The position numbers were made by a program, and so were the translations under genes. Below, piece by piece: positions 6,241 through 7,960 of a DNA stretch of 7,960 bases (positions are counted from its first letter, which is position 1; each line of letters opens with the position of its first letter). Under the pieces are notes generated by a model. It was not told the origin of the DNA, searched no databases, and worked only from the letters and a program-made list of their open reading frames with translations. Source of the DNA: Acidimicrobiia bacterium (GTDB lineage: Bacteria; Actinomycetota; Acidimicrobiia; Acidimicrobiales; Ilumatobacteraceae). The stretch spans positions 1 to 7,960 of the forward strand of contig JAUHYJ010000154.1 of NCBI GenBank assembly GCA_030425785.1. The letters run 5' to 3'.

Positions 6241-7038
6241 GTGCATCCGATCGAGCACCTCCGCTACATCGCCAGGTCCCGGGGCGCCGAGCCCGCCGGG
6301 CTGGCGCGCGAAGCGGCGACGGCACTGGCGACGCTGCGCGCCGACCCCGCCAACCTGGTCGTCGCCAGCCGGCGGATCGTCGGGCGCCACCCCGAAGCCG
6401 GGCAGATGTGGTGGCTCTGTTCACAGTTGCTGGTGGCGTCCGATCCGAGCCGGCTGGCCTGGGAGCTCGCTGACCGGTTGGACGACGACCCCGTCGCCGA
6501 CGTGTTGGCCGGCGCGCTGCCGCTCGACGCGACGGTCGTGACCGTCGGCAATCCGACCGTGATCGGCGACGCGCTGGTCCGGCGGCCGGACGTTCGCGTG
6601 TGGTGCGTCGACAGCGAGTACGGCGCGTCCGATCTCCTGCGTCGCCTCGACCGTCACGAGGTCGTCGGCGAACCGATCGCCACCGAGCAACTGGCCCGGG
6701 CCGCATCGGCCGCCGACGTCGTGCTCGTGCAGGCCGCCGCGGCGTGCGCCGGGCGCGCCCTCGCCCCCGTGGGCAGCCAGGTCGTCGCGGCGGTCGCGTC
6801 GTCGTCCGGCACGCCGGTGTGGCTGGTCACCGGTACCGGGACCCGGCTGCCGAAGCAGTACGTCGACGAGATCGCGGCGCGGGTCCTCGACGACGACTGG
6901 GCCGGCCCGATCGACGACCTGCCGCTCGGCCTGATCGACCAGGTCGTGAACGAGGACGGCCTCGTGCCGATGTCGTCGACTGCGCTGCGGCCCGACTGCC
7001 CACTCACGCCCGAGCTGTTGCGGCCGGGCGTCATCTGA
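6241..7038 (+). CDS. Divergent eIF2B / NagB-RpiA-fold protein
   Basis: The 265-residue protein looks like a distant member of the eIF2B / ribose-1,5-bisphosphate isomerase / MtnA superfamily. Residues 1-90 are helical, as in the N-terminal domain of that group. Residues 98-140 (VVTVGNPTVIGDAL, then VWCVDSEYG..DLLRRL) resemble the Rossmann-like part, where the family has a serine/threonine-rich loop and a 'ES-P-G' segment. Residues 158-196 (ADVVLVQAAAA, APVGSQVVAAVASSSGTPVWLV) match the pattern of the family block with GAD, then GT.. A.A...G.P.YV. The usual Gly-Ala-Asp is replaced by Gln-Ala-Ala, so the acidic active-site residue seems lost. No signal peptide is visible. The start is the GTG at 6241, fixed by a -10 box 6 nt upstream. 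Function is unknown; a sugar-phosphate binding or regulatory role is a guess. The coding call is strong and the fold call moderate. Confidence 0.8.
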   Translation: MHPIEHLRYIARSRGAEPAGLAREAATALATLRADPANLVVASRRIVGRHPEAGQMWWLCSQLLVASDPSRLAWELADRLDDDPVADVLAGALPLDATVVTVGNPTVIGDALVRRPDVRVWCVDSEYGASDLLRRLDRHEVVGEPIATEQLARAASAADVVLVQAAAACAGRALAPVGSQVVAAVASSSGTPVWLVTGTGTRLPKQYVDEIAARVLDDDWAGPIDDLPLGLIDQVVNEDGLVPMSSTALRPDCPLTPELLRPGVI

Positions 7039-7061
7039 CCGCGATCCGCGCCGTGTGGTGT

Positions 7062-7071
7062 GCCGATCGGC
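7062..7071. repeat. Perfect 10-bp palindrome upstream of the lipoprotein gene
   Basis: GCCGATCGGC is a perfect palindrome centred about 20 nt upstream of the putative -10 box of the lipoprotein gene, in the 61-nt gap between the two rightward genes. The position suits an operator, or it may be chance. It is too short and lacks a T-tract for a terminator. Confidence 0.3.
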
Positions 7072-7085
7072 GTCGTCCGCGCCGG

Positions 7086-7091
7086 TACGGT
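7086..7091 (+). promoter_or_regulatory. Putative -10 box (TACGGT) of the lipoprotein gene
   Basis: TACGGT ends 8 nt before the ATG at 7100, and no Shine-Dalgarno sequence is present. This matches the spacing at the other transcription-unit starts. It suggests that the lipoprotein gene has its own leaderless transcript rather than relying on readthrough from the gene ending at 7038. Confidence 0.5.
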
Positions 7092-7099
7092 GGTCCGCC

Positions 7100-7960
7100 A
7101 TGTCCGCCTGCCGACTGCTCGCCGTCGCGGCCGTGGTCGGCCTGCTGGGTGGCTGTTCGGGTGACGACGATGCGGCGAGCGGAGCCGTGACCGGAGCGCC
7201 GTCGACGACTCCGCCGACCGACGCGACGACCGACGCCGCGACCGTGCCGTCGACGACTCCGACGACCGTGCCGCCGCGGACCGTGCCGCCGACGACCGTC
7301 GATGTGGCCGCATGGTGCGCCGTCGCGGCCGAGGTCGAAGCGATCGATCGTCTCGCCCCATCCCCCGATCCCGCCGACGTCGAGCTGCGCGTCGCGGCTC
7401 GGGTCGAGGCGATCGAGCGTGCCGTCGCCGTCGCCCCGCCGGATCTCGTCGACGACGTGGTGCTGGCGCTCGACGAGACCCGGATGGTCGACGCGGCCCT
7501 CGCCGACGTCGGTTACGACCTGCTGCTCGTCGATCTCTCCGTCCTCGACGGAGAGCTGGTCGAGGGGTCCGACGCCGCATCGCTCCGGATCCAGCGGTTC
7601 AACGAGCGCGAGTGCGGGATCAGCCCGGTCGTCGACAACGGGGCCGACGACGCACCCGTGCCGTCCGACGGCTCCTTGTTCGACCAGTTCGTCGACGAGT
7701 TGGTCGCCCAGGGGTTCACCTCGGACGAGGCCGAGTGCATCTTCGCGAACCTCGACTTCTCCGACGTCGAGGCGCTCGACGACGAGGAGACGGTGCTCGA
7801 CGCGATCGAGGCATGCAACATCACGCTCGAGCGTCTCGCCGAACTCGAACCGGTCGGACCCGGTGCGGCGTCGCTCGACGAGTTGCGGTCGGTGTTGACG
7901 GACGGCGGCTTCCTCGCCGCCGAGGCCGACTGCGTCGTCGAGATCCTCGCCACCTCGACG
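7100..7960 (+). CDS. Secreted lipoprotein with Thr/Pro linker and repeated cysteine motif (C-terminus off the right edge)
   Basis: The frame is open from the ATG at 7100 to the right edge, giving 287 residues so far. Residues 1-18 form a lipoprotein signal peptide (short basic start, hydrophobic core LLAVAAVVGLL), and the lipobox LGGC places the lipidated cysteine at 19. Processing would anchor the protein to the outer face of the membrane. Residues 34-67 are a low-complexity Thr/Pro linker. A first domain (about 68-180) begins at WC (72-73) and ends in NERECGISPV, a pattern frequent in actinobacterial lipoproteins. Two copies of a motif ending in GF...EA.C follow (197-218 and 262-283). Cysteines at 73, 172, 213, 239 and 278 suggest disulfides outside the cell. 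I do not recognise a named family, and no enzyme motif is visible. Substrate binding or an envelope role is possible but not shown. Confidence 0.85.
   Translation, partial: MSACRLLAVAAVVGLLGGCSGDDDAASGAVTGAPSTTPPTDATTDAATVPSTTPTTVPPRTVPPTTVDVAAWCAVAAEVEAIDRLAPSPDPADVELRVAARVEAIERAVAVAPPDLVDDVVLALDETRMVDAALADVGYDLLLVDLSVLDGELVEGSDAASLRIQRFNERECGISPVVDNGADDAPVPSDGSLFDQFVDELVAQGFTSDEAECIFANLDFSDVEALDDEETVLDAIEACNITLERLAELEPVGPGAASLDELRSVLTDGGFLAAEADCVVEILATST
7198..7300 (+). repeat. Low-complexity repeat coding for the Thr/Pro linker of the lipoprotein
   Basis: The 16-base word GCCGTCGACGACTCCG occurs exactly at 7198-7213 and 7246-7261, 48 nt apart and in frame. ACCGTGCCG occurs at 7241, 7265 and 7280. 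They encode alternating PSTTP and TVP units, so the linker probably grew by in-frame slippage or duplication. Confidence 0.7.

Noticed and set aside
5076..6473. 465-codon plus-strand open frame spanning the hrpB 5' end, the thioredoxin-fold gene and the divergent region
   Set aside because: It crosses two real genes and a promoter region, and it changes character along its length, ending in Arg-rich sequence. No recognisable domain.
7039..7099. Possible terminator between the eIF2B-like and lipoprotein genes
   Set aside because: Only a 10-bp palindrome is present, with no long stem and no T-tract; a regulatory site or chance is a better explanation.
7302..7898. 198-codon plus-strand frame within the lipoprotein gene
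   Set aside because: It is almost entirely Ser, Arg, Thr and Pro, as expected of a frame shifted from an acidic GC-rich gene. The frame from 7100 has a signal peptide and lipobox.
1..7960. Mobile element, CRISPR array, defence island or biosynthetic cluster
   Set aside because: No transposase, integrase, direct-repeat array, tRNA-linked site or clustered enzymes appear. Base composition is uniform across the window, with no sign of a transferred insert.

Overview
The window is chromosomal DNA of very high GC content with strong third-position GC bias, so almost every strand and frame stays open and most long ORFs are shadows. The base composition suggests a high-GC actinobacterium. So do the TANNNT hexamers 6-8 nt in front of start codons without a leader, and the Thr/Pro-rich linker of a lipoprotein. 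An Acidimicrobiia (Ilumatobacter-like) lineage is my best guess, but this is inference from style, with no marker gene present.

Layout. Five genes lie on the minus strand between 1 and 6127 and read leftward. In transcription order they are: a cysteine-free thioredoxin-fold protein (5639-6127), the ATP-dependent helicase HrpB (3165-5636), a TauE/SafE (TSUP) family transporter (2419-3159), a 143-residue four-helix membrane protein (1976-2407), and a large proline-rich, single-pass membrane-anchored protein that runs off the left edge (1-1939). The first four are spaced 2, 5 and 11 nt apart and look like one transcription unit. The fifth follows after 36 nt and has its own putative promoter. 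From a divergent promoter region (6128-6240) two genes read rightward: a protein resembling the eIF2B / NagB-RpiA fold (6241-7038), and a lipoprotein with a repeated cysteine motif that runs off the right edge (7100-7960).

Function. HrpB is the only protein identifiable to a named family member. The TSUP transporter is clear at family level, but its substrate is not. The other five are hypothetical proteins with visible architecture: a membrane protein, a lipoprotein, an extracytoplasmic protein with a duplicated domain, a thioredoxin fold without a redox pair, and a divergent eIF2B-like domain. No pathway links them from the sequence alone.

I found no mobile element, CRISPR array, tRNA, rRNA, phage gene, toxin-antitoxin pair or defence cassette, and no convincing new multi-gene system. 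The most useful observations are the consistent leaderless-promoter signature at all four transcription-unit starts, the internal domain duplication in the left-edge protein, and the degenerate versions of known folds in two genes.
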